The translations under genes were made by a program, and so were the position numbers. DNA of 64,000 nt from Fimbriimonadaceae bacterium (GTDB lineage: Bacteria; Armatimonadota; Fimbriimonadia; Fimbriimonadales; Fimbriimonadaceae): contig JAHBTB010000002.1 in assembly GCA_019638795.1 (NCBI GenBank), positions 186,001 through 250,000 on the forward strand, read 5' to 3'. Positions 7,209 through 15,770 of this stretch are shown here, one piece after another (position 1 is the stretch's first letter; each line of letters begins with the position of its first letter). Under the pieces are notes generated by a model that saw only the letters and a program-made list of their open reading frames with translations, had not been told where the DNA came from and did no database searches.

Positions 7209-8492
7209 TTGAAGAAGTGGCTGATCGCATTTTTGGCCGGTGCCGTCGTCGTGGGTTGCACGGGTGGTAACGGAGGCATCGTCGGGACGACATCCGGCAC
7301 AACGAGCGGCACGACAAGTGGGACGACGACCGGCACGACAGGCCGGCAGTTGGCGACGGTGAACTTGCCAAGCCGCGCCGCCCAGGCCAACATCGTCATC
7401 TTGTCGGGGCAAGGACGCCGCAGTTCTGGCGACAACCACGCCACGTTCAACATCTTTCAATGGGGCCGGGGCACGATCGACACCGTGCCGACCGTGTTCC
7501 AAGGCACCTTGGACGGTATCAGCTGCAATCTCGGCGGCTACACGATGAACAACACCACGTTCACCCAGGACCTGGGTGACGGTGTCTTCGCCAAGAACTT
7601 CACCGACCTCTATCTCCAGGTGTGGGACTACGGCGTGGAAGACCAGTTCGGCCACGTCGTCTCCTTGTACTCTGGTCTCCCCGTCCAACTTCCGGGCCTC
7701 CCGATCAACGCGACCTTGGTGGCCGGGCGCCAGACGACCGTCCAGACCTATCTCAACGACTCGTCGATCAGCATGTCGGGCGGCGACATCGTTTTCGACC
7801 AAGCCGGTTGGAACAACGACAACCTGCCGGCCGGACTCACCGCCCTCCCCGGGTTTCTCAGCGACTTCGTCGCGTTCGACATGAGTTCGATGGCCGCCGC
7901 CGACCGGCCGCAGATGCAATCGGGTGGCCCGGCCGACAAGGCCATGTTCACTGGCGACCAGACCGGTATCTCCCGTGGCATGAGCACGGCCAACTCGTTT
8001 GACCTCTACTCCCAGAACTTTGTGGAGAGCGGCGTCATCACCCCGCCGGTGACGATCGCAGGGCAGCCGGCCCCCGGCACCTACAACGTCTACGAGCCCG
8101 ACCCGCGCGGCACGCCGCCGACGGCCTTGTCGATCATCGCCGTCCAAGGCATCTGGCGCTCCTACACCGAAGTGCTGAGCGACGTCCCCGACTTCTCGAT
8201 GCTCGTCCTGCCGACGACCAAGGCTAACGGCCAACACCAGGTCGTCGCCTTCAACAAGAGCGGCGCGGGTGTCTCGGCCCTGTGGTACGGCACCGTGACC
8301 CTGAGCGGCTCGACCGGCACCGTGACGCTGCACCCGATCAAGGAGCTCGGTGCACCGACCACGACGGCCACGGGCACGTTCAGCGACTTCTCCAAGATCG
8401 GCAACCTGGTCATCAACGGCAAGTTCACGATGAACACGCCGCCGGCCGGTTGGCCGTTCCCGACGTCGGGCGACTTCCTCGTCTTCCGCTAA
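7209..8492 (+). CDS. secreted lipoprotein with Thr/Ser/Gly linker, unknown function
   Basis: A 427-aa predicted lipoprotein. The start is TTG 7209, preceded by AAGGAG. A hydrophobic signal peptide ends in the lipobox VVGC (Cys17). A low-complexity linker of repeated GTTS/GTTT units (residues 26-45) follows, then a beta-rich extracellular or periplasmic domain of about 380 residues that I do not recognise. The motif NHATFNIFQWGRGTID and a C-terminal beta region ending SGDFLVFR are the visible landmarks. Its stop is only 7 nt before the dop start, so it is very likely co-transcribed with the UBact/proteasome genes, an unusual partner for a cytosolic degradation system. This may be a coincidence of operon packing. 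Confidence 0.75.
   Translation: MKKWLIAFLAGAVVVGCTGGNGGIVGTTSGTTSGTTSGTTTGTTGRQLATVNLPSRAAQANIVILSGQGRRSSGDNHATFNIFQWGRGTIDTVPTVFQGTLDGISCNLGGYTMNNTTFTQDLGDGVFAKNFTDLYLQVWDYGVEDQFGHVVSLYSGLPVQLPGLPINATLVAGRQTTVQTYLNDSSISMSGGDIVFDQAGWNNDNLPAGLTALPGFLSDFVAFDMSSMAAADRPQMQSGGPADKAMFTGDQTGISRGMSTANSFDLYSQNFVESGVITPPVTIAGQPAPGTYNVYEPDPRGTPPTALSIIAVQGIWRSYTEVLSDVPDFSMLVLPTTKANGQHQVVAFNKSGAGVSALWYGTVTLSGSTGTVTLHPIKELGAPTTTATGTFSDFSKIGNLVINGKFTMNTPPAGWPFPTSGDFLVFR
7284..7343 (+). repeat. coding 12-nt tandem repeat (Gly-Thr-Thr-Ser linker)
   Basis: About five degenerate 12-nt units encode GTTS, GTTS, GTTS, GTTT and GTTG just after the lipobox cysteine. Such linkers hold a lipoprotein domain away from the membrane. 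Unit number may vary between strains. Confidence 0.8.
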
Positions 8493-8499
8493 GGACAAG

Positions 8500-9963
8500 A
8501 TGCACCCAGTCCTGGTCGGGCTTGAGACCGAATACGGTCTGAGCGTCGAGGGGCGGGGCGCCGAAGAACAGATCGACGATTCCATGGCACTCGTCCGGAG
8601 TTATCCGGGCGAGTGCTTTGTTGGTTGGGACTACCGGTTTGAGTCGCCGCGCAGCGACCTGCGCGGGTTCCAAGTCGAGCACCTCGCCTACGACCCGGAG
8701 GACGCCCGGTTTGACGCGGGCCGGGCCCGGCCCGGCGACCAAGAGGTGCGTTCGGACCGCATCCTGCCCAACGGAGCGAGGTTCTACAACGACCACGGGC
8801 ACCCCGAGTTCGCCACCCCTGAATGCCGCGGAGCCCACGAGCTGGCCCGTCACGACAAAGCCGGTGAGCAGGTCGTGGCCGCCGCCGCCGCCGCCTTCGC
8901 CCGGCAGACCGGGCGAAAGGTCAAGGTCTACAAGAACAACACCGACTTCCACGGGGCGAGCTACGGGACGCACGAGAGCTACCTCGTGCCCCGGCGGGTA
9001 GGGTTCGAGAGGCTCTTTCAGGCACTCGTCCCGTTGTTTGTCAGCCGGCAGGTCTTGACCGGGGCGGGCAAGGTCGGCTACGAACACGGGTCGGCCTGCC
9101 CGTTCCAAATGAGCCAGCGCGCGGACTTCTTTGTCGAGCCGGCAAACATCGAGACCTTGTACCGCCGCCCGGTCTTCAATACCCGTGACGAACCCCACGC
9201 CGACCCCTCTCAGTGGGTACGCCTCCACGTGATCTGCGGCGACGCGAACCGTATGTTCGGCTGCACCCGCCGCAAGGTCGCATTGGTCCGCCTGGCTCTG
9301 GCCCTCGTCGAGGCCGACGCCGTGCCGACCTGGCGGCTGTCCGACCCGGTCCGGTCGTTCGCCGAGGTCAGCCGCGCCGTCGATGACGAGGGGCGGATCG
9401 GCTTGGAGGGGTCCAGCTGGACGACCCCGCGCCTGGTGGTCGAGTCGTACTTGGACGCGGCGGAGCGTCTAGCGGCCCCAGACGAGGAAACCTTGGCCAC
9501 GGTGGCAGAGTGCCGGGACTTGCTGGAGGCCCGGGCAAACGGCTCCGACCTGTTCCGGCGGAACGTGGACTGGGCGGCGAAGCGGTGGTTGCTCGACCAG
9601 TTCCGCGAGGACGAGGGTCTGGCCTGGCACCACCCCGCGATGCAATCGCTGGACTTGGCCTACTGCGACATCGACCCGGCCGAGAGCTTGTTCGACGCCC
9701 TAGTGGAAGCCGGAGAGGTCGACGGTGAGCCCAGCCCGGTCCCCGCAGTCCTGCCCGCAACCGTCGGCACCCGACCCTGGGCCCGTGGGCTGGCCACGTC
9801 CAAGTTCGGCCGCCATGTCCGGGCGGCCAGCTGGGGATCACTCGCCTTCCAGGGGCCCGACGGCACGGTCGACCTGCGTCTTGATCCGGTGGGAGACTTC
9901 AATCCGGGCCTGGCCGACGTAGAATCATGGGAGGAGTTCTGCGCGCTGGTGCAGGACAGATAA
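8500..9963 (+). CDS. dop: Dop/PafA-family enzyme of the UBact (Pup-like) pathway, probably Dop
   Basis: Glutamine-synthetase-fold enzyme of 487 aa that deamidates or removes (Dop), or ligates (PafA), the Pup-like tag. The N-terminus GLETEYGLS carries the conserved metal/ATP glutamates (E9, E11). ILPNGARFYNDHGHPEFATPE and VYKNNTDFHGASYGTHESY are family hallmarks. ARFYNDHGHPE and GASYGTHE resemble Dop, whereas TPEC and KNNTD are closer to PafA. The Dop call is favoured because the neighbouring tag ends in Gln and needs deamidation before use. AAGGACA precedes ATG 8500. The gene is followed at 9971 by the tag gene and at 10150 by the protease gene. No second Dop/PafA gene is in the window. Confidence 0.85.
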   Translation: MHPVLVGLETEYGLSVEGRGAEEQIDDSMALVRSYPGECFVGWDYRFESPRSDLRGFQVEHLAYDPEDARFDAGRARPGDQEVRSDRILPNGARFYNDHGHPEFATPECRGAHELARHDKAGEQVVAAAAAAFARQTGRKVKVYKNNTDFHGASYGTHESYLVPRRVGFERLFQALVPLFVSRQVLTGAGKVGYEHGSACPFQMSQRADFFVEPANIETLYRRPVFNTRDEPHADPSQWVRLHVICGDANRMFGCTRRKVALVRLALALVEADAVPTWRLSDPVRSFAEVSRAVDDEGRIGLEGSSWTTPRLVVESYLDAAERLAAPDEETLATVAECRDLLEARANGSDLFRRNVDWAAKRWLLDQFREDEGLAWHHPAMQSLDLAYCDIDPAESLFDALVEAGEVDGEPSPVPAVLPATVGTRPWARGLATSKFGRHVRAASWGSLAFQGPDGTVDLRLDPVGDFNPGLADVESWEEFCALVQDR

Positions 9964-9970
9964 CAAGGAT

Positions 9971-10153
9971 ATGGTCAACATTGACAGGACGACACGACCG
10001 GCCGAGCCCGAGCCCAGCCGCAAGCTCGGCGACGAGGGCGGCCCAGGTAAGCCCGGCATCGACCGGCCCAAGGCACCGAACGAGTTGCTCCGCCGCATGA
10101 AGAACGTGGACCCGGACCAGGCGAAGAAATACCGCCAGCGGTCGGGACAATGA
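9971..10153 (+). CDS. ubact: UBact, Pup-like protein modifier
   Basis: A 60-aa, charged, probably disordered protein whose C-terminal half LLRRMKNVDPDQAKKYRQ and end RSGQ match UBact, the Pup-like tag of Gram-negative bacteria. The C-terminal Gln must be deamidated to Glu before an isopeptide bond to substrate lysines can form. The start ATG 9971 has AAGGA 5 nt upstream. The stop overlaps the prcB start (ATGA at 10150), so tag and protease are translationally coupled. Size, composition, terminal motif and position between a Dop/PafA gene and a proteasome gene all agree. Confidence 0.9.
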   Translation: MVNIDRTTRPAEPEPSRKLGDEGGPGKPGIDRPKAPNELLRRMKNVDPDQAKKYRQRSGQ

Positions 10154-10887
10154 CCAGCGGGCCGAAGTCATTTGCCGAACTGGTCGGATTCGACCTCGGC
10201 AAGATCCCCGCCGGCCCCGACGAAGTCCACGGCACCACTGTCTTGGCCCTAAGGTTCGACCAAGGGGTCTTGGTCATGGCCGACCGCAGGGCGACGATGG
10301 GCAACCTGATCATGTATGAGCAGGCCGAGAAGATCGAGGCCCTGGACGACACGGTCGTGGTCGCGATCAGCGGTGCTTACGCGAGGTCCATCGAGGTCTG
10401 CCGCTACCTGAAGCACGCCTTCAAGTACTACGAACGGATGAACATGGTCGAGATCTCGGCGGAGGGCAAGCTGATGGAGATCAGCCGTGCGCTGGCCTCG
10501 AACCTCCCCATGGCCATGCAGGGAATCGGCCTCTTTGTGCCGATCGCGGCCAACTATGACGCGAAGACGGGTTCGTTCGGCGTGTACTTCTTCGACACCG
10601 CGGGTGGACGGTTCCTGAGCGCGGATTATGCGTCGGCGGGAAGCGGGTCAGAACGGATACGGGGTGTCTTCGAGTTCATCTCGCGGACGAAGGGGGCTTG
10701 GCACACCCGTCCTCAGGACGACGTGCTCCGCGACGGCCTGACGATGTTGGACATCGCCGCAGAAATGGACTCGGCGACCGGCGGATTTCGGAAGCACCTA
10801 CCGTCGGTCACCGTGCTTACGGCGCAAGGCGTCCGCAAACTGACGGACGACGACATCCGGCCCCACGCCGAAGCCGTCCTCACCTGA
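10150..10887 (+). CDS. prcB: proteasome beta subunit
   Basis: Catalytic subunit of a 20S-type proteasome, 245 aa. A 28-residue propeptide ends in His-Gly, followed by the catalytic Thr29 (mature Thr1) in GTTVLALRF. Counting from it, Asp17 (D45), Arg19 (R47) and Lys33 (K61) fall exactly on the conserved active-site positions. An SGSG-like loop is present near SAGSGSERIRG. The start overlaps the ubact stop. The alpha subunit gene, usually next, is not here: the following gene is convergent and a hairpin terminator intervenes. The alpha subunit and the unfoldase ATPase must be encoded elsewhere if the particle is classical. Confidence 0.94.
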   Translation: MTSGPKSFAELVGFDLGKIPAGPDEVHGTTVLALRFDQGVLVMADRRATMGNLIMYEQAEKIEALDDTVVVAISGAYARSIEVCRYLKHAFKYYERMNMVEISAEGKLMEISRALASNLPMAMQGIGLFVPIAANYDAKTGSFGVYFFDTAGGRFLSADYASAGSGSERIRGVFEFISRTKGAWHTRPQDDVLRDGLTMLDIAAEMDSATGGFRKHLPSVTVLTAQGVRKLTDDDIRPHAEAVLT

Positions 10888-10907
10888 CCCATAGACACTG
10901 AAACAAC

Positions 10908-10938
10908 GCTGGCCGCGCCTCCCAGAAGCGCGGCCAGC
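10908..10938 (-). terminator. terminator between prcB and the convergent barrel gene
   Basis: An 11-bp stem, GCTGGCCGCGC with GCGCGGCCAGC, separates the convergent stops. On the minus strand it is followed by GTTGTTTC, so it best serves the barrel gene. It may also stop prcB transcripts. Confidence 0.7.
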
Positions 10939-10959
10939 AGGATGTCACTCTGTCCGGAG

Positions 10960-11466
10960 TTAGAACCGGTAGCCGAGGTAGACGCCCAGGCTGGTGCCGT
11001 GGACGCCGCCCGAGGAATCGGTGTAGAAGAGGTTGCCCTCAAAGAACAGGTTCTGGTTGAGCTCTCGGCCAGCCCCGACCTTCATCGCCAAGACCGTGTT
11101 GGTGCTCGTCACGTCGACGATCGCCACACCGGCACCCAGGGAGAAATAGGAGCGCGGCTCGTTCGGCGTCGATCCGGCGGCATAGAACTTGTGGTTCAGC
11201 AGGATCGGGAACAGGTTGCCCTTGGCGCCACTGCCCGACTTGCCGATCCAGTCGAACGAGAGGTAAGTCTCGCCGTTGCCCTTGATCAGTTGGAAGTCAG
11301 GATAGTAGTCGACGCCGGCACCGATGTAGTTCGGAGCGATGTCGCGCAGGCCCGCGTCGATGGGATAGACCCAGCCGATGCGGAACGAAACGTTAGTCGG
11401 CGTGTTCCATTGGGCGTTGCTGACAGCAGCCAGTCCGATGGCGGCCAAGGCGAGAAGCTTTTTCAT
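10960..11466 (-). CDS. small outer-membrane beta-barrel protein, unknown function
   Basis: A 168-aa exported protein. The start is ATG 11466, giving the signal peptide MKKLLALAAIGLAAVSNAQ. The mature part alternates polar and hydrophobic residues (YLSFDWIG, YFSLGAGVAI, LFFEGNLFYT) and ends in the aromatic VYLGYRF, the C-terminal signature of BAM-inserted barrels. About eight strands would fit, similar in size to OmpA- or OmpW-like barrels, but no specific family is recognised. It is transcribed towards prcB and ends in the shared hairpin. An AAAG-rich stretch and GGAGG precede the start. Confidence 0.7.
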   Translation of the reverse strand: MKKLLALAAIGLAAVSNAQWNTPTNVSFRIGWVYPIDAGLRDIAPNYIGAGVDYYPDFQLIKGNGETYLSFDWIGKSGSGAKGNLFPILLNHKFYAAGSTPNEPRSYFSLGAGVAIVDVTSTNTVLAMKVGAGRELNQNLFFEGNLFYTDSSGGVHGTSLGVYLGYRF

Positions 11467-11604
11467 GCTTTTTGTGATCCTCCGTGTCTTGCCAGACATG
11501 CCTCGATCTCTCAGGCGCTCGTATTCTACTTGAACCTGCGACAAAGGTCAACTGGCCTCACGGACACGTCCGCTGCCAAGCCTACCCGGTAGACTCGCTG
11601 GTCG

Positions 11605-13728
11605 ATGCCCGACCTGCTCTTTGAACTGGGTTGCGAGGAGTTGCCGGCCAATTGCGTCAAGCGTGCGTACGAGCAACTGGAGGCCGAAATCGTCCGTCGG
11701 CTGGACGAGGCGGGGCTGGCGCACGGGCCGTCGCGCTCGATGGGCACGCCAAGGCGCCTTTTGGTGGGGGTCGAAGGCGTCGCGGCGGGGCAGGCCGACA
11801 CCAGAAAGGAGACCCGAGGGCCTTCGGTGAAGGCGGCGTTCGACGCGGAAGGCGTCCCGACAAAGGCTCTGGAAGGGTTCTGCCGGTCGAACGGCGTGAC
11901 CCCCGCCGACCTGCGCAACGACGGCGAGTACCTGTGGGCCGATAAGGAGGTCAAGGGCCGCACGGCCAAAGAGGTCCTGGCCGAAGTGCTGCCCGCCGCG
12001 GTCAAGGCGATGACGTTCGACAAGACAATGCGGTGGGGCCAGGGGCGCATGCGGTTCGCCCGCCCGGTCCGGTGGCTCTTGGCGTCACTGGGCGGCCAAG
12101 TGGTGGGGTTTGAGATCGAAGGCGTGGAGTCTGGGCTCCAGAGCCGGGGCCACCGGTTCGATTTCCCCGCACCCTTCGCCGCCAAGACGTGGGACTCGCT
12201 CCTGGCCGGGCTCCGAAAGCGGAATGTCGAGCCAGACCCCGCGGTCCGGGAAAAGCTGATCCGCGAGCAGGCCGCCAAGGTCGCTTCGGGCACCCCGGAA
12301 CTGTCTCCGGCCCTGGTCGACGAGAACGTCTTCTTGACGGAATGGCCCGTCTGCCATGAAGGCACCTTTCCGGCCAGCTACCTGGACCTGCCCGAACCGG
12401 TGCTGGTCACCGCCATGGCCAAGCACGAGCGGTTTTTTCCTGTCCGCGGCAAAGACGGCAGGCTCGCGGCCAAGTTCGTCTCCGTACGCAACGCGGGCGA
12501 AGAGAAGTCGGTCCGGGCTGGCAACGAGTGGGTCCTTAACGCCCGGTTCAACGACGCAAAGTTCTTCTACGACGAGGACAAGCGCAGCGATCTGGACTCG
12601 TTCCTGGAGAAAACCCGACGGATGGCGTTTCAGGAGAAGCTGGGCAGCGTCCACGACCGCGTGGCCCGGCTGGCCGACCTGACGGCGGCGGTCTACCTTG
12701 CCGCCGGGGGCGACCCCGCCCAAGTCGAAGACGCCCGGTTGGCCGGCACCTACGCGAAGGCCGACCTGAGCACCGGCTTGGTCGGCGAACTGGCCAGTCT
12801 GCAGGGCTTGGTCGGGGCGGAATACGCCCGGCGAGAGGGGCTCCCGGATGCGACGTGTGCGGCGGTCGGCGCCCAGTATGACGTCGCCGCGGCGACCCGG
12901 CTGGCCGACGGGCACGCCCGGACCACCGCCCTGGCCTTGGTGGCCGCCGACCAATTGGACAAACTCGCCGGCTTTCTGGGCGTCGGCCTGGTGCCGACCG
13001 GAAGCAGTGACCCCTATGGCCTGAGGCGGGCCGTCACCATGTTGATCGAGGCGGCGTGGGCGGTCGGCGGCACAAAGACGTTCCACGGCTATGACGTCCT
13101 CTGGAAGGAAGCGTGCCATGGCTACGCGGCCCACCTGCCCAGCGTTGTCCTCGACACTGAGGCGGCCGGCCTCGCGCTTGTCGACATCTTTGTCGGAAGG
13201 TATGAGGCCCTGCTGACCGAGTTCGATTACGACGTGCGGCTCGCGGTCGCCGAAGCGACCACCGACGAACGCCATCCGACCGCGAGGGTCGAGAAACTGC
13301 TCGACCCGGTCCGGCTCAAGTCCTGCTGCCAAGCGACCCAGGCGGTGAAGGCAGACCCCGCCCTTGTCCAAGCCCTCGCGCGGCCGTCGAGCATCCTTGC
13401 GGCGGCCCGAAAGAAGGGACTGGGCCAAGAGGTGGACGCCGCCTACGCCAAGTCCCCGATCGCCCTGATCGGACTGGCCGACGGCATCATCTCCGAAGAC
13501 TTCGCGATGGACTGGGCCGAGGCGTGGGCGTCCCTTTTGGGCGGTGACGCCAGCCAGGCCACCCGGATGCTGGCGAGCCTCGCCGGGCCGATCAACGCGT
13601 TTTTCGAGGGCCGGATGGTGCTGACCGACGACGACGCCCAACGCCGCAACAACTTCGAGGTCCTTGTCGCCGTCGAGCGGACGCTCAACCAAGTCGCGGA
13701 CTTTGGGCGCATCGTCATCGAAGGCTGA
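11605..13728 (+). CDS. glyS: glycyl-tRNA synthetase beta subunit
   Basis: The tRNA-binding beta chain of the alpha2beta2 bacterial glycyl-tRNA synthetase, 707 aa, of normal length. The N-terminus LLFELGCEELPANCVK is the classical signature. Later blocks KTMRWGQGRMRFARPVRWLL and RYEALLTEFDYDVRLAV, and a C-terminal anticodon-binding DALR-like region ending DFGRIVIEG, are present. The catalytic alpha subunit glyQ is not in the window, although the two genes are often adjacent. A TAGACT box (11590-11595) lies 9 nt before the ATG with no ribosome site, suggesting a leaderless mRNA. Confidence 0.96.
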   Translation: MPDLLFELGCEELPANCVKRAYEQLEAEIVRRLDEAGLAHGPSRSMGTPRRLLVGVEGVAAGQADTRKETRGPSVKAAFDAEGVPTKALEGFCRSNGVTPADLRNDGEYLWADKEVKGRTAKEVLAEVLPAAVKAMTFDKTMRWGQGRMRFARPVRWLLASLGGQVVGFEIEGVESGLQSRGHRFDFPAPFAAKTWDSLLAGLRKRNVEPDPAVREKLIREQAAKVASGTPELSPALVDENVFLTEWPVCHEGTFPASYLDLPEPVLVTAMAKHERFFPVRGKDGRLAAKFVSVRNAGEEKSVRAGNEWVLNARFNDAKFFYDEDKRSDLDSFLEKTRRMAFQEKLGSVHDRVARLADLTAAVYLAAGGDPAQVEDARLAGTYAKADLSTGLVGELASLQGLVGAEYARREGLPDATCAAVGAQYDVAAATRLADGHARTTALALVAADQLDKLAGFLGVGLVPTGSSDPYGLRRAVTMLIEAAWAVGGTKTFHGYDVLWKEACHGYAAHLPSVVLDTEAAGLALVDIFVGRYEALLTEFDYDVRLAVAEATTDERHPTARVEKLLDPVRLKSCCQATQAVKADPALVQALARPSSILAAARKKGLGQEVDAAYAKSPIALIGLADGIISEDFAMDWAEAWASLLGGDASQATRMLASLAGPINAFFEGRMVLTDDDAQRRNNFEVLVAVERTLNQVADFGRIVIEG

Positions 13729-13740
13729 CAAAGGGGGGCG

Positions 13741-13772
13741 TATGCTGGGTGCCTGGCGGAGATTCTCCGCCA
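13741..13772 (+). promoter_or_regulatory. -10 box and operator-like palindrome before osmC
   Basis: TATGCT (13741-13746) is followed by a perfect inverted repeat, TGGCGGAGATTCTCCGCCA (13754-13772; 9-bp arms around one base), covering the expected transcription start and ending just before the AAGGA ribosome site. The position suits a repressor operator; in RNA it would also fold beside the ribosome site. Confidence 0.55.
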
Positions 13773-13782
13773 AGGAACCACC

Positions 13783-14226
13783 ATGTCGACCAAAGAAATC
13801 GCCGTCCGTCACGCCGACGCCAAGTGGGAGGGCAACCTCCGCGAGGGTAAGGGCCATGTCGCCCTGGGGAGCGGCAAGTTCGCCGGGCCGTACAGCTATG
13901 ACTCGCGGTTCGGCTCTGGGCCAGACACGACGCCCGAGGAACTGATCGCGGCGGCGCACAGCGCCTGTTTCGCCATGGCCACCAGCGCCCAGCTCGCGGC
14001 GGCGGGCCACACCGCCACCCGATTGGAATGCACCGCCAAGGTGACCCTGGCCGACCCGGGCGACGGGGCCACGATCACGAAGATCGTGCTTGACCTCGTG
14101 GGCGTGGTACCCGGCGTCACCGAGGCGGAGTTTCTGGAGAAAGCTGCCGCGGCCAAGACCGGTTGCCCGATTTCCAAGGCTCTGGCCGCCGTTCCCGAGA
14201 TCGTCCTGAACGCCCGACTGGCCTGA
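13783..14226 (+). CDS. osmC: OsmC-family peroxiredoxin
   Basis: A 147-aa OsmC/Ohr-type thiol peroxidase that reduces organic hydroperoxides in the cytoplasm. Both conserved cysteines are present: AAHSACFAMA (about Cys65) and KTGCPISKAL (about Cys127). The conserved TTPEELIAAAHSACF links it to the OsmC branch rather than Ohr. The start ATG 13783 has AAGGA upstream. The palindrome in the leader points to a redox- or stress-responsive repressor. The downstream oxidoreductase begins 6 nt after the stop and is probably co-transcribed. Confidence 0.92.
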   Translation: MSTKEIAVRHADAKWEGNLREGKGHVALGSGKFAGPYSYDSRFGSGPDTTPEELIAAAHSACFAMATSAQLAAAGHTATRLECTAKVTLADPGDGATITKIVLDLVGVVPGVTEAEFLEKAAAAKTGCPISKALAAVPEIVLNARLA

Positions 14227-14231
14227 CAGCG

Positions 14232-15770
14232 GTGGAACGGCTCGACTGTGACGTCCTGGTTTGTGGCGGCGGCACCGGTGGTGTCGCCGCCGCCTTGGCC
14301 CTGGCAGGCAAGGGGCTCAGGGTCGTCATGGTCGAGCGATACCCCTGGGTCGGGGGCCAACTCACCTCCCAGGGAGTCCCCCCCGACGAGCACCCCTGGA
14401 TCGAACAGTTTGGGTGTACGGCGCGGTACCGCGACTATCGGTCCCGGGTGAGGCGGGCCGTCCAGGCCGACCCTCGGCTGACGGTCTCCGCCCGGAACGA
14501 CCCCAGGCTGAACCCTGGCGGCGGGTGGGTCAGCCGACTCTGTCACCGCCCGTCCGACGGGCACGCCGTCCTCTTGCGGATGCTGGACGATGCCGGAGCG
14601 TGGCCCGGCCTGGATCTACGCCTGGGGTATAGGGTCGAATCGTGCGAGACCCTGGGCGACCGGATCGGGGTCGTCGGCTTTGTCAACGACGAAGGCGCCA
14701 CCCTGGAAGTGGACGCCCGGTTTGTCCTCGACGCGACGGAGACGGGCGAACTCCTTCCCCTCAGCGGCGCCGAGTACGTCGTGGGCGCGGAAAGCCAACG
14801 GGAGACCGACGAGCCTCACGCCCTGGCGGGGGACGCCGAACCAGACAACGTCCAGGGACTGACCTGGTGCGCCGCGCTTGAACTCTGCCCCGACGGCGAC
14901 TTCACGACCGACCGGCCCGCCCAGTACGACTTCTGGCGCGCCTACCGACCCCCCGGTTGGCCCGACAAGCTCCTGTCTTTCAAGATGCTCCATGTCCAGA
15001 AAGGGACGGTCATGGACTTCCCCCTCCTCGGCAATGGCGGGTTCAACCTCTTCACCTACCGGCAGATTGTCGACCCCTCTCTGTACCGCCGCGGTGCCCC
15101 GGCACCCGCGACCATCGTCAACTGGCCGATGAACGACTACTATGCCGGCACCGTCCTTGACGTGGACGACAGTACGGTTTCCGAACGGCTTTCTGCCGCC
15201 AGACAATTGACCTTGAGCCTGGTGCATTGGCTCCAGACCGAGCAGGGCTACCCCAACCTCCGCCTGGCGGGAGACTTGGTCGGGACCGATGACGGCCTGT
15301 GCCAGGCCCCCTACATCCGCGAGTCACGCCGGGTCCGCGCCGAGGTCACGGTGAGGGAACAGGACGTGTCGCCCGAGACGAACCCTGGTTGTGACCGGGC
15401 TCCGAACGACGGGGAGTCGGTAGGGGTCGGGGCCTACCGTATCGACCTCCACCCCTCGACGAACGGGCGGGGAACGGTCGACATCTCTGCTTTGCCGTTC
15501 CACATCCCCCTCGGGGCCCTTGTCCCCGTTAGAATGACGAACCTTCTCCCCGCGGGCAAGAACATCGGCACGACGCACGTGACCAACGGTTGCTACCGGC
15601 TTCATCCGGTGGAGTGGAACATCGGCGAGGCGGCGGGGTTGCTGGCGTGGTTTTGCCTGCGCGAACGGCTCTCGCCCCAAGCGGTGCGGGCCACCCGCTT
15701 AGAGGACTTCCAGGCTCTTTGCCGCAATGAGGGCATCGAGACCCATTGGCCGCGGCTTGGGGCCTTGTGA
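14232..15770 (+). CDS. FAD-dependent oxidoreductase
   Basis: A 512-aa flavoprotein of the FAD_oxidored family. The start is GTG 14232, which follows the osmC stop directly; longer frames overlap osmC. The dinucleotide-binding motif VLVCGGGTGGVAAALAL is followed by VVMVERYPWVGGQLTSQG at the N-terminus. The C-terminal region has NLLPAGKNIGTTHVTNG and RLHPVEWNIGEAAGLLA, typical of this family, where the second nucleotide-binding loop closes over FAD. Substrates of these enzymes are mostly unknown. Co-transcription with osmC suggests a redox role but does not prove it. Confidence 0.82.
   Translation: MERLDCDVLVCGGGTGGVAAALALAGKGLRVVMVERYPWVGGQLTSQGVPPDEHPWIEQFGCTARYRDYRSRVRRAVQADPRLTVSARNDPRLNPGGGWVSRLCHRPSDGHAVLLRMLDDAGAWPGLDLRLGYRVESCETLGDRIGVVGFVNDEGATLEVDARFVLDATETGELLPLSGAEYVVGAESQRETDEPHALAGDAEPDNVQGLTWCAALELCPDGDFTTDRPAQYDFWRAYRPPGWPDKLLSFKMLHVQKGTVMDFPLLGNGGFNLFTYRQIVDPSLYRRGAPAPATIVNWPMNDYYAGTVLDVDDSTVSERLSAARQLTLSLVHWLQTEQGYPNLRLAGDLVGTDDGLCQAPYIRESRRVRAEVTVREQDVSPETNPGCDRAPNDGESVGVGAYRIDLHPSTNGRGTVDISALPFHIPLGALVPVRMTNLLPAGKNIGTTHVTNGCYRLHPVEWNIGEAAGLLAWFCLRERLSPQAVRATRLEDFQALCRNEGIETHWPRLGAL

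Noticed and set aside
7284-7343. Short tandem repeat considered as CRISPR or phase-variable tract
   Set aside because: Units of 12 nt are in frame and encode a linker; no spacers exist. No CRISPR array was found anywhere in the window.
12085-14010. 641-aa minus-strand open frame opposite glyS/osmC
   Set aside because: Shadow of two strongly supported genes; composition is typical of antisense in GC-rich DNA.
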